From Halichondria panicea (Eukaryota; Porifera; Demospongiae; Suberitida; Halichondriidae): a stretch of 64,000 nucleotides of DNA. The translations under genes were made by a program, and so were the position numbers. Location of the stretch: contig NC_087377.1 in assembly GCF_963675165.1 (NCBI RefSeq), forward strand, positions 15,434,198 to 15,498,197, read 5' to 3'. The notes beneath the pieces are model-generated. The model was given only the letters and a program-made list of their open reading frames with translations, was not told the origin of the DNA and searched no databases. Below are positions 11,310-32,080 of this stretch, piece by piece. The stretch's first letter is position 1. The number at the start of each line of letters is the position of its first letter.

Positions 11310-12694
11310 GTGTGGAGAGGGAAGGGAGTCTCCCATAGCATGTGTTTGGGCCCAAAGGAGGTACGACACGTGTGCCTCGATTTACAACAATTAATTAATT
11401 AATTAATTATTTAATTAATAACAATTAGCCTCTGCAATAACGTTGAGCATGGATGTAATTATGCTTCGATTATCCACCCACGCTCAACATTATTGCAGAG
11501 GCTAATTGCTAAATCGAGGCATGCGTGTCGTACCTCTGGTTTGGACCTGTGTTAGCAGGCGTATATTACAAACGATTAGTTACTTTTGGCCTGACCACTC
11601 TAAACTTGCTTGCTACGTCCCCTGATACTTGTACTACCTCACCTTCTCTCCGAGTTCTTGAGGTCCCTCATAACACACTCTTTATAGAAGAGCTCAGAGC
11701 ATTGAAGATGGCGCTGTAGTGGGTAACAAAGAGACAGTAAAACAAATACCTGATAACACTTTTTTTTAAGAACAAAAATCATGTACATGTACTTACTTAG
11801 AAAATCATATTAGATAAGACCATTCAAATCTGATTGGCTAAATACTCATGGTTGCTATGATCTAAAATGCGCTTAGACACTGTTTAGGAAGTTTTCACAT
11901 GATTTATAAGTCCTCAGGGCTAGTAGAACCCTCACTGCGTTCGGGATACTACAACCAGCCCTTTGGGCTTCTAAATCATGTAGAAACTTCCTAAACAGTG
12001 TCTAACTATTATGTATAATAATTATATATAATTACAATGAGCTTTTTCACATGTGGTGCATATAATTATGGATAATTATTATTGAACTTTCCCTATTAGC
12101 CCACGTACGGTTTTCACTGAAAATGGATATTAATTTTAACACAAAAGACCTAATTATTTTCAGCTTCCAGATTCAACCATCAATTAGTTACTGACTCACA
12201 AAATGAGATTGATGTACGTATTACAAACTAGATATACCTGTGTACTGTGTGTGCGGTTTTAATTTTCCTGGCTTTATATACTACGTACCGTATAGCGGGT
12301 TATTTTCGTATGGTGGAAATGTTTATAGAATTATTTAGTATCGAAGAGCATCATACGAAAATTAACTACGAAGTTATTTTACCGCAATAGATTCAACGTC
12401 ACTATTACCCGATATATACTACGGCATAATTTATTGACAAATGATTGTCTCGTTACGTTTTTATATTTTCAATATACCTCAGATTTGTAACAGTTGATAG
12501 AGCAGTAGCGAATGTTACAACGCGGACACGTGTACTTGAAACTCTCTACAAGACATCTGCGAAAATATAAAAACTGCATCGATCACTTATTAAAATACTT
12601 TTGGGTGAACTCACATGTTACAAAACTGTCTGGAATCACTCTCTTGAGCCAACTCGAGTGGATGCAGAACTTCTTTGGGGGAAGTTGTTTCCAT
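9756..12694 (-). CDS. ZNHIT2: ZNHIT2-like zinc-finger HIT protein
   Basis: Minus-strand exons joined in phase: 12615-12694 (ATG at 12694), 12478-12556, 11643-11713, 11063-11187, 10462-10583, 10196-10297, 9846-9956. The first three encode the zf-HIT domain, with FCNx[13 protein letters not shown] and CYK then [10 protein letters not shown]. Exons 4-5 carry [21 protein letters not shown] and [11 protein letters not shown], a pattern characteristic of ZNHIT2, which assists box C/D snoRNP and R2TP-linked assembly. Exon 7 has the family's [17 protein letters not shown] stretch. That gives 230 residues, against about 400 in human. After 9846 a donor-like GTCAGA can be used or read through to a stop at 9756; I found no later exons, so the 3' end is uncertain. 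Introns hold a foldback, a hairpin transposon and a MITE. Confidence 0.85.
11188..11312. repeat. (GT)n microsatellite with GC interruptions
   Basis: About 120 bp of alternating GT interrupted by GC dinucleotides, directly abutting the 3' splice site of ZNHIT2 exon 4 at 11188-11189 on the minus strand. Confidence 0.9.
11357..11537. mobile_element. Foldback element (GGAGGTACGACACG ends)
   Basis: The left arm starts GGAGGTACGACACGTG and includes CTCTGCAATAACGTTGAGC. The right arm is the inverted copy ending CGTGTCGTACCTC. A second member with similar ends sits at 33191-33355. It lies in a ZNHIT2 intron. Confidence 0.7.
11810..12005. mobile_element. Crypton-related hairpin element, copy A (core orientation 1)
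   Basis: The left flank CAAATCTGATTGGCTAAAT is shared with copies at 25600 and 34930. The hairpin 11873-12005 has about 40-bp arms starting TTAGACACTGTTTAGGAAG. The 43-bp core 11918-11960 reads GGCTAGTAGAACCC...ACAACCAGCC. Confidence 0.75.
12286..12390. repeat. MITE family 1 relative
   Basis: It starts TACCGTATAGCGGGTTATTTTCG and continues with CATACGAAAATTA and TACCGCAATAG, shared with the copy at 18785-18898. It lies in ZNHIT2 intron 2. Confidence 0.5.
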
Positions 12695-12943
12695 GCTGGC
12701 TCGGCTGTAAAATAAAATAATCGTCATCAAATTAAATTTGGTTGTGGTAAATAATCATATTCATTGCAGCTTTAGCACATATCTGGCTTCTAAACTAACC
12801 TTGCCTTAGATTCAGATCCAGCCACGCCATGTGCTAGCTTGCTAAAACAGGTTGAGCTAGCTAGCTAGCTAGAGAAGTTCAGTATAGATCTAGCACAGCG
12901 AGTCTACTCAGTCCTACTACATTACTGCACTACTCAAGAGAGG
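12695..12943. promoter_or_regulatory. Divergent promoter between ZNHIT2 and PPIP5K copy 1
   Basis: The start codons of the two head-to-head genes are 249 bp apart, so both promoters must lie here or overlap. Tandem GCTAGCTAGCTAGC is visible near 12852-12870; I see no clear TATA box. Confidence 0.5.
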
Positions 12944-21343
<8,400 letters not shown>

Positions 21344-22037
21344 GATTATTATTTGTGGCACTTTTGGCTAAAATTTCACTTCTTCATAATTATTTTGCTG
21401 TGTATAGTTGGGTCTTCGCCCGGTTTCTGTGTAACTAAGTCTATAATTTATATTTAATGTCCAAATTATAATTATAATTACGATGCAATTTTTACCAATA
21501 CTATTTATTGATGATCATTATTTTGATGTTGTACCTCCCAAAACTGCACGGTTATTTACAAGATGTGGACGATTGCAGGTGGTTGGAAGAAAATTCTCTG
21601 GGCATGTCTGTACGGCTGCATGTACATTAATGCTGACACCTAACCAAGAGAAGACCTAGCTGTGGTACATCCAACATCGGAAAGATTATCATGCAGCAGT
21701 CAACTTACAGTATACAAGAGCTTGTTTTAATGTACAAGATATTGTTTACGATAATGCTTTGATCTATGTTTTGAGGGCGACTTATAAAACCACAAGTACA
21801 AGCCGTCAATTAATCATGTGACTTAATTACTGTACAAATACTACACTACCTAGCTTCTACTGGCCGGCTCTGTACTTGTCACTGTGATCACAGCACACAC
21901 ACAACACACACCTCTATAGGTAAGAGCATAGTTCAAAATAGATATAGATAAAGATACATGCGCATATGCATGCATGAAATTGATGTTAGACTCACTCCCA
22001 ATTTATCATTCTGCCCCTCCCCTCAGCCCATAGAATA
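21344..22037 (+). other. PPIP5K copy 1 3' flank and GSAP 5' leader
   Basis: No coding sequence. A GTAAGAG donor at 21920 and a CCTCAG acceptor ending at 22026 suggest a non-coding first GSAP exon ending at 21919 and a leader intron of 107 bp, so the start codon lies 12 nt into exon 2. Confidence 0.5.
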
Positions 22038-25032
22038 ATGGCTGCAAGTACAGTCATGTCCCCTGAGCCTCTACTGACGTTCACAGAAGTATTCGACTTC
22101 AAGAAGTTCGCCAGAGACCATCTCTCCAAGACGTCCGCTGAGTCGGCTCGTCTGATTGGTCAAGAGCGAGACGGCAGCATCCTCTTTGCGTGGGACCAGA
22201 AAAACAATGTTGGAGATAGGACGACGAATATCGGGCTATATCAGAAAAACATGTCCTCTTTTCTCACCGTCTTTCAGCACGATACGATGGCTAATATCGT
22301 ATCAGCCACTATCAATGCAGACCGTACACTACTAGTGTACACAGTCGAAACAACAGAGCAAGAAGAAACAATTTTATACGATAGTTTCATTGTCGAGATA
22401 AAGCCCCAGAATCGAGTTTTCACTCTAAATCTCACCGGGAGTGATTTTCGAAAGATTCAATTCATATATCCAGAGGGAAATTTGTCAAGTAAATCCACGC
22501 GTAGTCAACAAGTTTCGCTGCTACTAGTCGTTGTCCCGACCGTCTTTGTTGGTCTGTACAAGATCAAGATGCAAGCCACTCGAGACGGTGCCGTCATGGC
22601 AACGCAACCGGACAAACAAACGATACTCAAGAATTTCATCTGGTACCAATGGGACCCCAACACCCAGTACCTGTATCACGCAAGGTTCGAAACTGCGACC
22701 ACTCGTGAACAAGCAGTGATCGGAGGTCAAAACACACTCATGCTCAATTGCACCAGATTTTTGAATGAATCCCACCATCTTGTTTTCATCGTCCCTCTGC
22801 CACTGCCCTACAACGTGTCTCTGTACACCAGGTCTACAACATTCTACCAGTCACCCTTCTCACTCACTCTACCAGTTCGAGAAATTAATTTGCAAATTTT
22901 GCATCGTCGCGATGGCTTTTGGTGCGCCTGCTTGCAACACTGTACTGGGTGGAGCCCCGATCCACAATCGACAAGTACCGAATCTTCTACGGCTTGCAAA
23001 ATCGACTACTCCGTTTTTCTATTTCACAACAGTCATGTGATGTACGGCCAAGTCCCTATGTCTGTGCCGGCTGACCAGAGCCTATATGTACACTTCATGC
23101 TGATTGGATCGTTTGTGGTTGCCTACATTCCCGGGTTCATGCTTCACCTGCTCAACGTTGGCCCGAGGGTGGATCCATGTCATCATCTCACGTTCGGACC
23201 AGACCACTCCCTCTTCCTCCCCAAACAGCCTGAGGGCGTGAATGACAAGTGAGCGTTATTGTAGGGTGGGGGGGGGGGGTGTCAGTACAACTTTAACTAT
23301 TTATGACTCTGTGTTGCCAAGGTACCAGTATGTATAGGGGCCCTTATAATTATATACGTATACATACAACCAACAATATAACTTTATCGTTTGGGGGTGA
23401 CTCATTTGCTAAGGAATTTGTCACTTGTTTTCATTACTGTGCATTGTACATATATTTTCGTTGTGTATGTTGTAGGGGGGGGTGTCAGTATACATGTATG
23501 TATGGCTTTGTGTTATCAAGGTACCAGTAACCTGTAGCGGCCCTTATAATTAATTTTTCACCTGCTTCATTAAGTACTGATGTACATAATTATGTGTGTG
23601 CAGGATTGACGATGTGGCTCAAAGTTCTGTGTCTCTCACCAGTGCGGTCAGCTTCTCTCTCTCTGGTGATTACAGTATACCCGTTATTGACGTCAACTCG
23701 AGCGTCATCTACAATTGTTCACTGGATGCAGCCGGCTTTCTGACTCTATTTAAGCAGTGCAAGAACCCGGAAATGATGGAAGATCTGCTCCATCTTGTCA
23801 TCGTGGGACTATCAAATCCGGGCATGGCAATGTCAATGATTGAGCACGTCTGTCGGACGCCGATGAGTTTCAGCGATCACAAATTGTTTGCCGAGTTTTT
23901 AATTGCCTCCAGTTTTGCTAACATCCATCTTGAAGCGAGGCAGTTTATCGTTCGGCAACTACCACTTACGATGTCACCAACATTTCAAGGGAAAGTGTAC
24001 AAAAATGAAGACGGCGTCAAGCTTGCTTATCTCAAAATCTCCTTCATGAAGTCGTTTGTGAAGCAGCTTCTGGTTCAATCCAATCAAAAGCTCGTGGCCC
24101 CTGATTCAGAGCTGTTGCTCAACCACTCCCCCAACCCTGACGAAACGTACGAAACACTCTGTTTCAATGCCGTCATCAACCAAAGCAAGTACACACGTAT
24201 CGATATGCGTGCTCTCTCACTGCAAGTCACCGAGACACAACAAGCAGGCTCGGCCAGCCCTGGAAGCAGTCGCGATAAAAACAGCTCTAAGAAAAAACCA
24301 GCGTCCAAAACTATGGGCACGTCTACTGGAATATTTCACAAAATCTCTTCAACTCTGGGCAGAAAGCAACCCAGCCTCAGTCAATCACTCTCCATACACA
24401 ATGGTAAGGACCCTCAGGAGATGCTCTGGTTTCTCGATTCTGACGACGACATCTTGGATGATGTCAGTGCAGACGGAGCTCAGGTTAGAGAACGAATGCT
24501 CGCTACGATGGCCAAGGACTTACCTCTGAGAGCCAAGAACGTGGTGTACAACACAAACTTAAAGTACTACGCTGAGTTACAGAGACAGTCGTGTAATCTG
24601 CTACTCACGATTTGGTCTGCACTCGGCTTCAGCGTCGACAGCCACCCACTGCAGATGATCATCTGCCGTTCCCCTTCGCCCAAAGAGCAGATTTTTCACG
24701 AGCTTTTGGAGGCCTATCTTTTAGCGCATCTTGAGATCGGCTTGCACCCACCGTCTGGTTTTCACACACTCTACAACTCTATGGTTTTCATGTGTCTCGA
24801 TCGATCGCTGTTTCTTCAACATCTGTACAACGGTGCACTCACTCCGACAAGACGTTTCGTCGATATGCTATTGGAAGATTGTCAAGAAGATGATGCCGAA
24901 ATCGTGTTTCAAATTTTCAATGGACTCGAGTATCGACTGGCAGAGTACGCCCTCGAGCGATGGCGTGACCCGACCTTTGTCACCCTAGTGGGTAACAGCA
25001 AGACACAGGTCAAAGACAAATCTAGGCATTAG
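22038..25032 (+). CDS. GSAP: GSAP-like protein (gamma-secretase-activating protein / pigeon family), about 879 aa
   Basis: Two coding exons, 22038-23248 and 23604-25032, join in phase 2. The N-terminal half matches the predicted beta-propeller of GSAP, with DGSILFAWDQ, TNIGLYQ, TINADRTLLVYTVE, IVEIKPQNRVFTL, QFIYPEGN, FIWYQWDPNTQYLYH and KIDYSVFLFHNSH. The C-terminal half has the family pattern HPPSGFHTLYNSMVFMCLDR followed by a helical end with LERWRDP. Human GSAP is about 850 residues, so the length fits. It associates with gamma-secretase in mammals; its role here is unknown. A Ser/Lys-rich loop (about 24250-24310) breaks the C-terminal half. Bases 22980-23035 recur in both PPIP5K genes. 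Confidence 0.85.
23249..23603 (+). repeat. GSAP intron with a duplicated segment
   Basis: A unit with poly-G, GGTGTCAGTA, CAAGGTACCAGTA and GGCCCTTATAATTA occurs at about 23262-23352 and again at 23471-23552, making up much of the 355-bp intron. Confidence 0.6.
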
Positions 25033-25221
25033 TGTTGTGTGTGTGTGTGTATGCATGTGCTTAATTTAATTTTAATTTACACGCTTACGACTGTACATAT
25101 TTATATGTCACAGTCACACTATTATATAATTTTTATAATGCTTAATAATAATTTAGTTATTGAAATACAAATTAATGTACCATCATAATTGCATGTGCAT
25201 GCATGCGTAACTAATGTTATG

Positions 25222-25432
25222 TAACGTATAGAGGGTATATTTCGAGGGTATAAATGTTTGTGGTTTTCGCGGATTAAGCATGAACCGCGAACATTTATAA
25301 CCGCGAATTTAATATTTCATGCATGCATGCTGCAAAAAAGGCGCTATTCCACGAAAATTAAATCCGCGAAAACCTTTCTAAAGGCACATCCGAGAAAATT
25401 TATACTCTCGAAATATACCCGCTATACGGTAT
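25222..25432. mobile_element. MITE family 1, well-preserved copy
   Basis: The left end AACGTATAGAGGGTATATTTCGAGGG and the right end CTCGAAATATACCCGCTATACGGTA are inverted repeats. The centre has inverted GGTTTTCGCGGATT / AATCCGCGAAAACC. Closest relative: 48674-48876. Confidence 0.75.
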
Positions 25433-25507
25433 ATAGTATAATGTATGCGATCATATTATATTGTACGTACAATCAAAAGTTCATGAACTCTACAATGATT
25501 ATAATTA

Positions 25508-25790
25508 GATCATGTTTGCCATAAATACTGCAATTTGATTGGCTGAAGGAAGTGTTCTATCCAACTTTCACAATAGATAGTAATAGAAGATCATGTAGCA
25601 AAGATTAGATAAGAACATTCAAATCTGATTGGCTAAATACTCATGGTTGCTATGATCTAAAATGCTTAGACACTGTTTAGGAAGTTTCCACATGATTTAG
25701 AAGGGCTGGTTGTAGTATTCCGAACGTAGTGAGGGTTCTACTAGCCTTTGGGCTTCTAAATCATGTAGAAATTTCCTAAACAGTGTCTAA
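25508..25790. mobile_element. Crypton-related hairpin element, copy B (core orientation 2)
   Basis: It has the same left flank as copies A and C, and also shares with C the outer sequence ATAAATACTGCAAT. Hairpin at 25666-25790. The 43-bp core at 25704-25746 is the reverse complement of the core in A and C, apart from about two changed bases. Confidence 0.8.
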
Positions 25791-26023
25791 CTATTATTTA
25801 GAAGAGAACTCAAAATTAATGCAGTTTTGATAATTATAATTATAGGTACATGCGCATGCAATACGCACATACGTAATTATAACAAGCAGCTGCACACAAT
25901 AATAATTATATTAAGTAACATAAAAATTATTATAAAACACACCCAAAAGGGCGTGTAAATAAATTGTATATATAAACGAGAGGATCAAAAAACAAAGTTC
26001 TATAGAAGTTAATATTATCAGAG

Positions 26024-28911
26024 TTAGACATTATGAACTGAAGCGTTGAGTGCTGATGCATACTTGGATGGTGGAATTGGGTCGGGTATCCTCGGAGCCA
26101 CACACGGAACCAGCCACAGGAGTTTGGAACCTGAGAACGGGAATGGAACATAGTAAAACTACAAATGCAGGGGATTTTGCACAAAATCTAATAGGTGAAA
26201 CGTGGGTTCTAAATATTAAAAGGGGTTGATTGATTGATGGCATGACAGGTGCACAAATTTGCTTGCTGCAAGCGGGCCGACCCGCACTAAAATAAACTCT
26301 GGTAGATAGTGCTTTGTGTACCGGCCTGCAGGCATAACATTGTATGTATTGGGTTCAAACAACAACTGTAGATAAGTGCCTAAAAAAAGGTTTCACTTAT
26401 AAAGTACTGAAACACTTCACACAGTTGTACTCGCAGAGGGGTGTCTCGTCTCTACAATATTACTGTACATTTACCATTTAATTAGAGAACAGACACACAC
26501 ACTACATTTGTATAGGTATCGAGACACACCTCTTCCACACATTCCTTGAATAAGCACCATTCTCGGGGTGGTGGGAAACCTCTTCGGGTGACCATAGCGA
26601 CGTATCTCCACGGCATTACGATCACACAAGATAGCTATGACCTGTGGGGGAGGAGACAGGTACATGTACATAGTACAGGGCCAGTGGGACTACAATAGTT
26701 ATTACTGGACGTATTACTGGAAAGTTTAGTGAGCTCAAACACAAAAAATTATGTGAATTTTGAGTGGGTTTATCGCTTTGCAAAAACACATACATGTATT
26801 ATTGCAGGTACTTTTATGACAGATTTTATGACAGATCCTTGCCATTATGCAAAAGTTAGATAGTGTGTAGCAGAGTCTTAAATTTTTTGATTGGCTCATT
26901 CGCAAAGTTGTTCACTTGCAAAACATTCTAGTAATACGATAATTATTATAACGATTGACTTCAGTACTAGCTTCCTGGGTTCCATGTTATTCCCATATTA
27001 TTCTCATCGTGTATGCAAGCTGAATGAAGATAGACTCACCTGTCCTGATCCGACTGCTAGTACAAACATTCCGAAAATCGCACACTCGAAGAACAGCACT
27101 AGTGTCATCACTCTGTGTGGGAGGTACGAAACACATTGTAATACTCTGTGTGTGGGGGGCATGAAACACATTGTAATACTCTTGTGTGTGGGGGGTATGA
27201 AACACATTGTAATACTCTGTGGGGGGGTATGAAACACATTGTAATACTCTGTGGGGGGTATGAAACACATTGTAATACTCTTGTGTGTGGGGGGTATGAA
27301 ACACATTGTAATACTCTGTGGGGGGGGTATGAAACACATTGTAATACTCTGTGTGGGGGGGGTATGAAACACATTGTAATACTCTGTGGGGGGAGTATGA
27401 AACACATTGTAATACTCTGTGTGGGGGGGGGTAGGAACACACATTGTAATACTCTGTGTGGGGGGTACGAAACACATTGTAATCGGTATAATGGGGATAA
27501 GAACACAATGAATGCAAATCCAAATCCAAATCCTTAAGTGTACTTGCAACGAGCACAACTCACTTATCAGCGGGTGTCTGCTTATCGTCCCCATAATGCA
27601 CTCTCCAATCATTGATGACCAGGATAAATCCATAGAGTGTGTATATTGCTGTATATGTCAGTATATCCTCAGTAAAACTCAGTAATCTAGACAATCATCT
27701 CAGTAAACTAGATAGTAATATCTACTCACCAATATAAACGACAAATGAGAAGAAGTATTTGAAGTTTTTCTCTCCCACACAGTTATTTATCCAAGGACAG
27801 TGATGATCCATCCGTCGAACACAGCGGCGACACTTCCTACACAACACGAATATACATGTACCCACGAATAATTCTTTATCTGGATGCGCACACACTAATG
27901 GCGGTGGTTGTGGTCGGTACTAACCACCCCTAAACAAAATAACCGCCCTAGACATTGTAGTTGACCATGCACATGTTGAGGCAGCTAAATAAAGCAATAT
28001 TGTGTGAAAGCCAGTTAGCCACCACTTCCTACAGAACACGGTTGTGGTCCGTACTAACCACCTCTAAACAAAATAACCACACTAGTTTAGACCTAGTTGA
28101 CCACATGTTAAGGCAGCTAAATAAAGCAATTTTGTGTGAAAGCCACCCACTTGATAATTCTGGAAAAAACTGGCCACTTTTTACAGTCAATATCACACCA
28201 CAATCACGTTGACATAATTATTATAGAGAGGTGCACTTCCAACTACATGACTCTACTAGTTAACCAAGCAAGAACACCAGCCCTCCAATACAGTACTAAG
28301 TAATACTACATGTACGTGTTCGTACATTAGCACCCTAGTACGAACAGATACACCTACCGACAGTGATGTGATCGCGGTGGTCTATACGTCTCACATTTAC
28401 TGCACGGAGTCCAAGCATCAATCGCTGGGGGTTGCTATGGGACACAAACAATTAAATTGTAATGGCGTACGTTGTCTTTACCACTTTCTTTTTGCCATTG
28501 ACTATGGTCGTGGTAACCATCTCTAAATCTGACGAAAAATCTATTTTCGTCCTCGGCAATGGAACATAACCTGCAGAATATGCAAAAAATGTATGGGGGT
28601 GTGTTTTTGCAAAAAACACTTTCCGTACATACGTACCTGGATCTGACAGCATTGCTCTTAGGTGACAAAAGATGCACATTATCAACAGTACATGAGTTAG
28701 TAGCATTTGCATTGTGCGGCTTGTAGAACTGCAATAAAAGAGAGGAGGAAAAGTATCAGTGTGGTGTGCATTATTTGGAAACAGGGTCCCACCTCTCATG
28801 TTTTCCGTACTCGATGACTTGATACACTATGGCATAGTCTGCATAAAACATCAGGACGTAGACACCAAAGGTCACGGAGAGACCGAGCTTGTCCGTGTGG
28901 AAAACAACCAT
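26024..28911 (-). CDS. DHHC palmitoyltransferase (286 aa)
   Basis: Nine minus-strand exons join in phase: 28793-28911, 28637-28728, 28482-28570, 28358-28434, 27730-27836, 27564-27648, 27040-27112, 26530-26641, 26024-26130. DHHC enzymes attach palmitate to cysteines of membrane-associated proteins. The cysteine-rich domain reads [16 protein letters not shown] then [16 protein letters not shown], with the catalytic DHHC intact. Two membrane helices precede it ([18 protein letters not shown], and [18 protein letters not shown] ending at SDPG) and two follow (ending before DWRVHYGD, and around [15 protein letters not shown]). The C-terminus has [11 protein letters not shown], as in the ZDHHC3/7/21-type group. 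Length and four-helix layout fit that group; the exact subfamily is not settled. Confidence 0.9.
27113..27486. repeat. Minisatellite in DHHC intron, about 10 units of 33-40 bp
   Basis: Repeats of GAAACACATTGTAATACTCT plus a variable TGTGTGGGGGG tract fill most of the intron between two coding exons, starting at the acceptor side (minus strand) of exon 27040-27112. Confidence 0.9.
27921..28145. repeat. 132-bp tandem duplication in DHHC intron
   Basis: The block CTAAACAAAATAACC ... GTTGAGGCAGCTAAATAAAGCAAT ... TGTGTGAAAGCCA occurs twice with small changes, inside the intron upstream of exon 27730-27836. Confidence 0.7.
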
Positions 28912-29151
28912 TCTAGTTCTGTAGATCACTTTTTAATCTTGGGGGAAAACCTTGAAGAGGGCGTGGCTCATTATAAGGTTAATTGAGGGGAAACACCTAG
29001 TCCTAGAAGTGGGCGTGACTGTTTGTTTATTTGCCCACAGCATGCATTCTTAGGCAATTTGTTCCCATGACAACCTTGTAGCCAGCTAAAAATACAAGAA
29101 GTTGTGCATTGTTTCTCTCTCCACGTATCATACACTTGCACAAGACTATCC
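28912..29151. promoter_or_regulatory. Divergent promoter of the DHHC gene and CFAP45
   Basis: The two start codons are 240 bp apart, head to head. The interval contains GGGCGTGGCTC and GGGCGTGAC (GC/CACCC-box-like) and an X-box-like site at 29061-29074. Confidence 0.55.
29061..29074 (+). promoter_or_regulatory. Putative RFX X-box upstream of CFAP45
   Basis: GTTCCCATGACAAC matches the X-box consensus GTTRCCATRGYAAC at all but two positions. It sits 78 bp upstream of the CFAP45 start codon, the usual position for X-boxes of ciliary genes bound by RFX factors. Confidence 0.5.
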
Positions 29152-32008
29152 ATGGCTATGATGGTGAGATATTTGAATACACGTACTTATTTACTATAGC
29201 CCAGAGACTTCGCTACAGCTAGCTGTTAAACAGATTTATAGATCAATGGTGATCTTTTTGTTTGTCTACAGCCTACAAGTACCACTTCTCTGGACTGCTC
29301 TGTGAAGTCTGCACGCTCCAAGTACAAGAAACAGAAGTTTAAGAGAAAATCGGCCGTGGTAAGCTGGCTATAGCTAGCTACTCTGGCCGGCCGGCCTTGG
29401 TTGTAAAAATCAAAATTGCTCTAAAATACGTTTTGTGATCATTGTTGAATTGTGTGTGTGTAATTATATGGGGGGAATTCTAAGTGACACTTATATTATT
29501 TCAGTGATATTTTAAGTCAGTATTTGTACCACAGGATGAGACTCTGTTTGGGCCACCTGCTCGACTGTCACAGATGACGGGTAATCGTTCGTGGGGGAGT
29601 TCCTCTACTCCCTCTGTCTCCACGTCTGACGGGGTGAAGACTCGAGGGCAAAGGGTCAGCAATGATCCAGAGGTGATTCAAGTCATCTCCAAGGACCTCA
29701 TCAGGAAGATCAAGTGAGTTAACAGTGTACGGAAACAATTCTTAGATTTGCGATATGTAAAAAAAAACGAGTGAGCATCAAATGCCAGTTACTTTACATT
29801 TAAAACTATAGCATTAATAATACTAGTACTCTGAAATAAATGCAATTTACATACCGTATAGCACTAAATTTTTGCTGATTGCCCAAACAAAACATTTTTG
29901 AGGATTTTATTTTGAGGATATAATTTTATAGCCGGTTCAAATGACAGTAATACGGATTTTCATGTTTCTGGGTCAATCCTCGAAAACCTCGTGCCTTGAA
30001 ATTAACCAGCTATACGGTAATACTTTGATGTCTCTAAAACCAGTATCTAGTGAATAGACGCTCGATCACACACAGTCAAAAGTGGATGATTTAATTGCCA
30101 CGGTTACAATTAGCCCAGTACATGTACATGTGTTATTCCTAACACACTATGTTCTGTATAGGGTCCCCGGCACGCCAGACCCCTCTGGCTTCACCGTGAT
30201 TCTGGACAGAGATGAATTTTCAAAGATTCGGACTCGCTCAAATGTACTCAGTGAGGCCGAGAAGAAGAAACGAGCAGCGGCAGCAAAGGAGGACAAGAAC
30301 ACCAAACTGGAGGCGGTCCAGTTACGCAAACAGGAGATGCAACATCTTGAAATGACTCGAAAGAAGAATGAAAAACCCTCAGATCTAGATCAGGTGAACA
30401 AAAACTGGATTTAATTTGTACTTGGTACCATGGTTACGTAATTTTGCATTTATCACGTTAACAACTCGTGTTATAATTAATAGCGCTTTGATTTTCAATT
30501 TTGTGGTTCTATAAAATAAGTAGCTTCACAAACAAGCTTTCATTGCTCTTCTTTTATCTATAGGAGAATCAGGAGATGGGATCAGAGCTACTGGCTAAAG
30601 CCAAGTACATGATGGAGGAGCAAGACGACGAAGTAAAGAAACTGAACGAGCTCATTCTAAACGCTAAGTGTCATGCCATCCGTGATGCACAGCTGAGAGA
30701 GAAAAAGGAGATGGAGAGAGCCATGAAGGATGAGGAGTTGAGACTGGATGATATGATGGAGATTGATCGAATCAAATCTCTGCGAGATTACGAACAAAAA
30801 CAGAATAGCAAGGCTCAGCAGAGGCGCAGGTGTGTGGGTTAGGGGGGGAGGGATATTGCATTAGACTGTTTTTAGATAGAATGGTTTATGGAATTACCTA
30901 TATAGTTTCAAGAGTCATAGTCATAATTATTAGACTGAATACATGTAAACAAAATTAATAATTTGCTACATGTACAGTAGGCCTCAAATAAAAGTTCCCA
31001 TTCCGTTTATGTACATGTGTGTACAACTCAATCCAAATAGCTTGGGAATTTTTTGTTTCAAAAGTTATTCGTTTCGTTACAGAGGTGCTGGGATGATCCG
31101 GGAGCAGATAGAGGATCGTGAGCAGCGGCGGCTATTGGAGGCAGAAAAGAAAGACCAGGAGACTCAGAGCATGCTGCATTATCTGGAGAGACTGCAACAA
31201 GAGGACATGGACAATCTGGTGAAGAAGAGGGAGGCTCAAGCAAGCCTCATGGAGGATGTAGCCTTGTGCAATGAGGTGCGTAATACCAAGAGTATATGAT
31301 AGAGAGAGAGTATCGAACGTAGGCATACTGTACATCAGATGTATGCGGAGAGTAACGTGACTTCCTGTATCTGTCACAAGCTTGGAATTTGCACACTGAC
31401 CGATCCAAGCGTGGGTGATGTAATCTACTTTCTTGATAGATTACATCACCCACACTTGGATTGGTCAGTGTGCAAATTCCAAGCTTGTGACAGATACAGG
31501 AAGTCACGTTACTCTCCGCATACATCTGATACACAGTATGCCTACGTTCAATACTCTCTTCTCTATCAAATACTCTTGGTAATACTGATACACCAGATTC
31601 AGAATTCAGTACAAACAGAGAAGGTGACAGTTTAGAAAAGCCGTTTGAAATTTATGTTCTGTACCTACACTGTAACTACTCTACTCCAACACACACACGC
31701 TTGTACACCGTTAAAATGCTAAATTAAGTATTATTACACGATATAATTTTACACACCCTGTAAATGTATACAATTGTATTATAATTATCGTGATGGTTTA
31801 CTAACAGGAGATCCAGCGCCAGAAGCTGGAGCAGAGGGAACAGTTGAAAATGGAGGACATTCGTGTGATGGAGTATATCAAAGAGAAGCAACAACGCGAG
31901 GAAGAGCAACAAGCTGAACAGGAGGCAGCAAAGGCAGAAAAGGAGAAAGAGATTGCTCGGCTCAGGGCTCAGCAGGAGAGGGCAAATGACAAGCAGGCTG
32001 AGAAGGTG

Positions 32009-32080
<72 letters not shown>

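Noticed and set aside
27113-27486. CRISPR-like array of regular repeats
   Set aside because: Units are directly adjacent, differ only in a variable poly-G/GT part and have no unique spacers. It is an intronic minisatellite in an animal gene.
31339-31635. A 98-codon frame and a mirrored frame on the other strand around 31247-31534
   Set aside because: Both lie in the two arms of the foldback transposon, which explains the mirrored peptides; no independent coding evidence.
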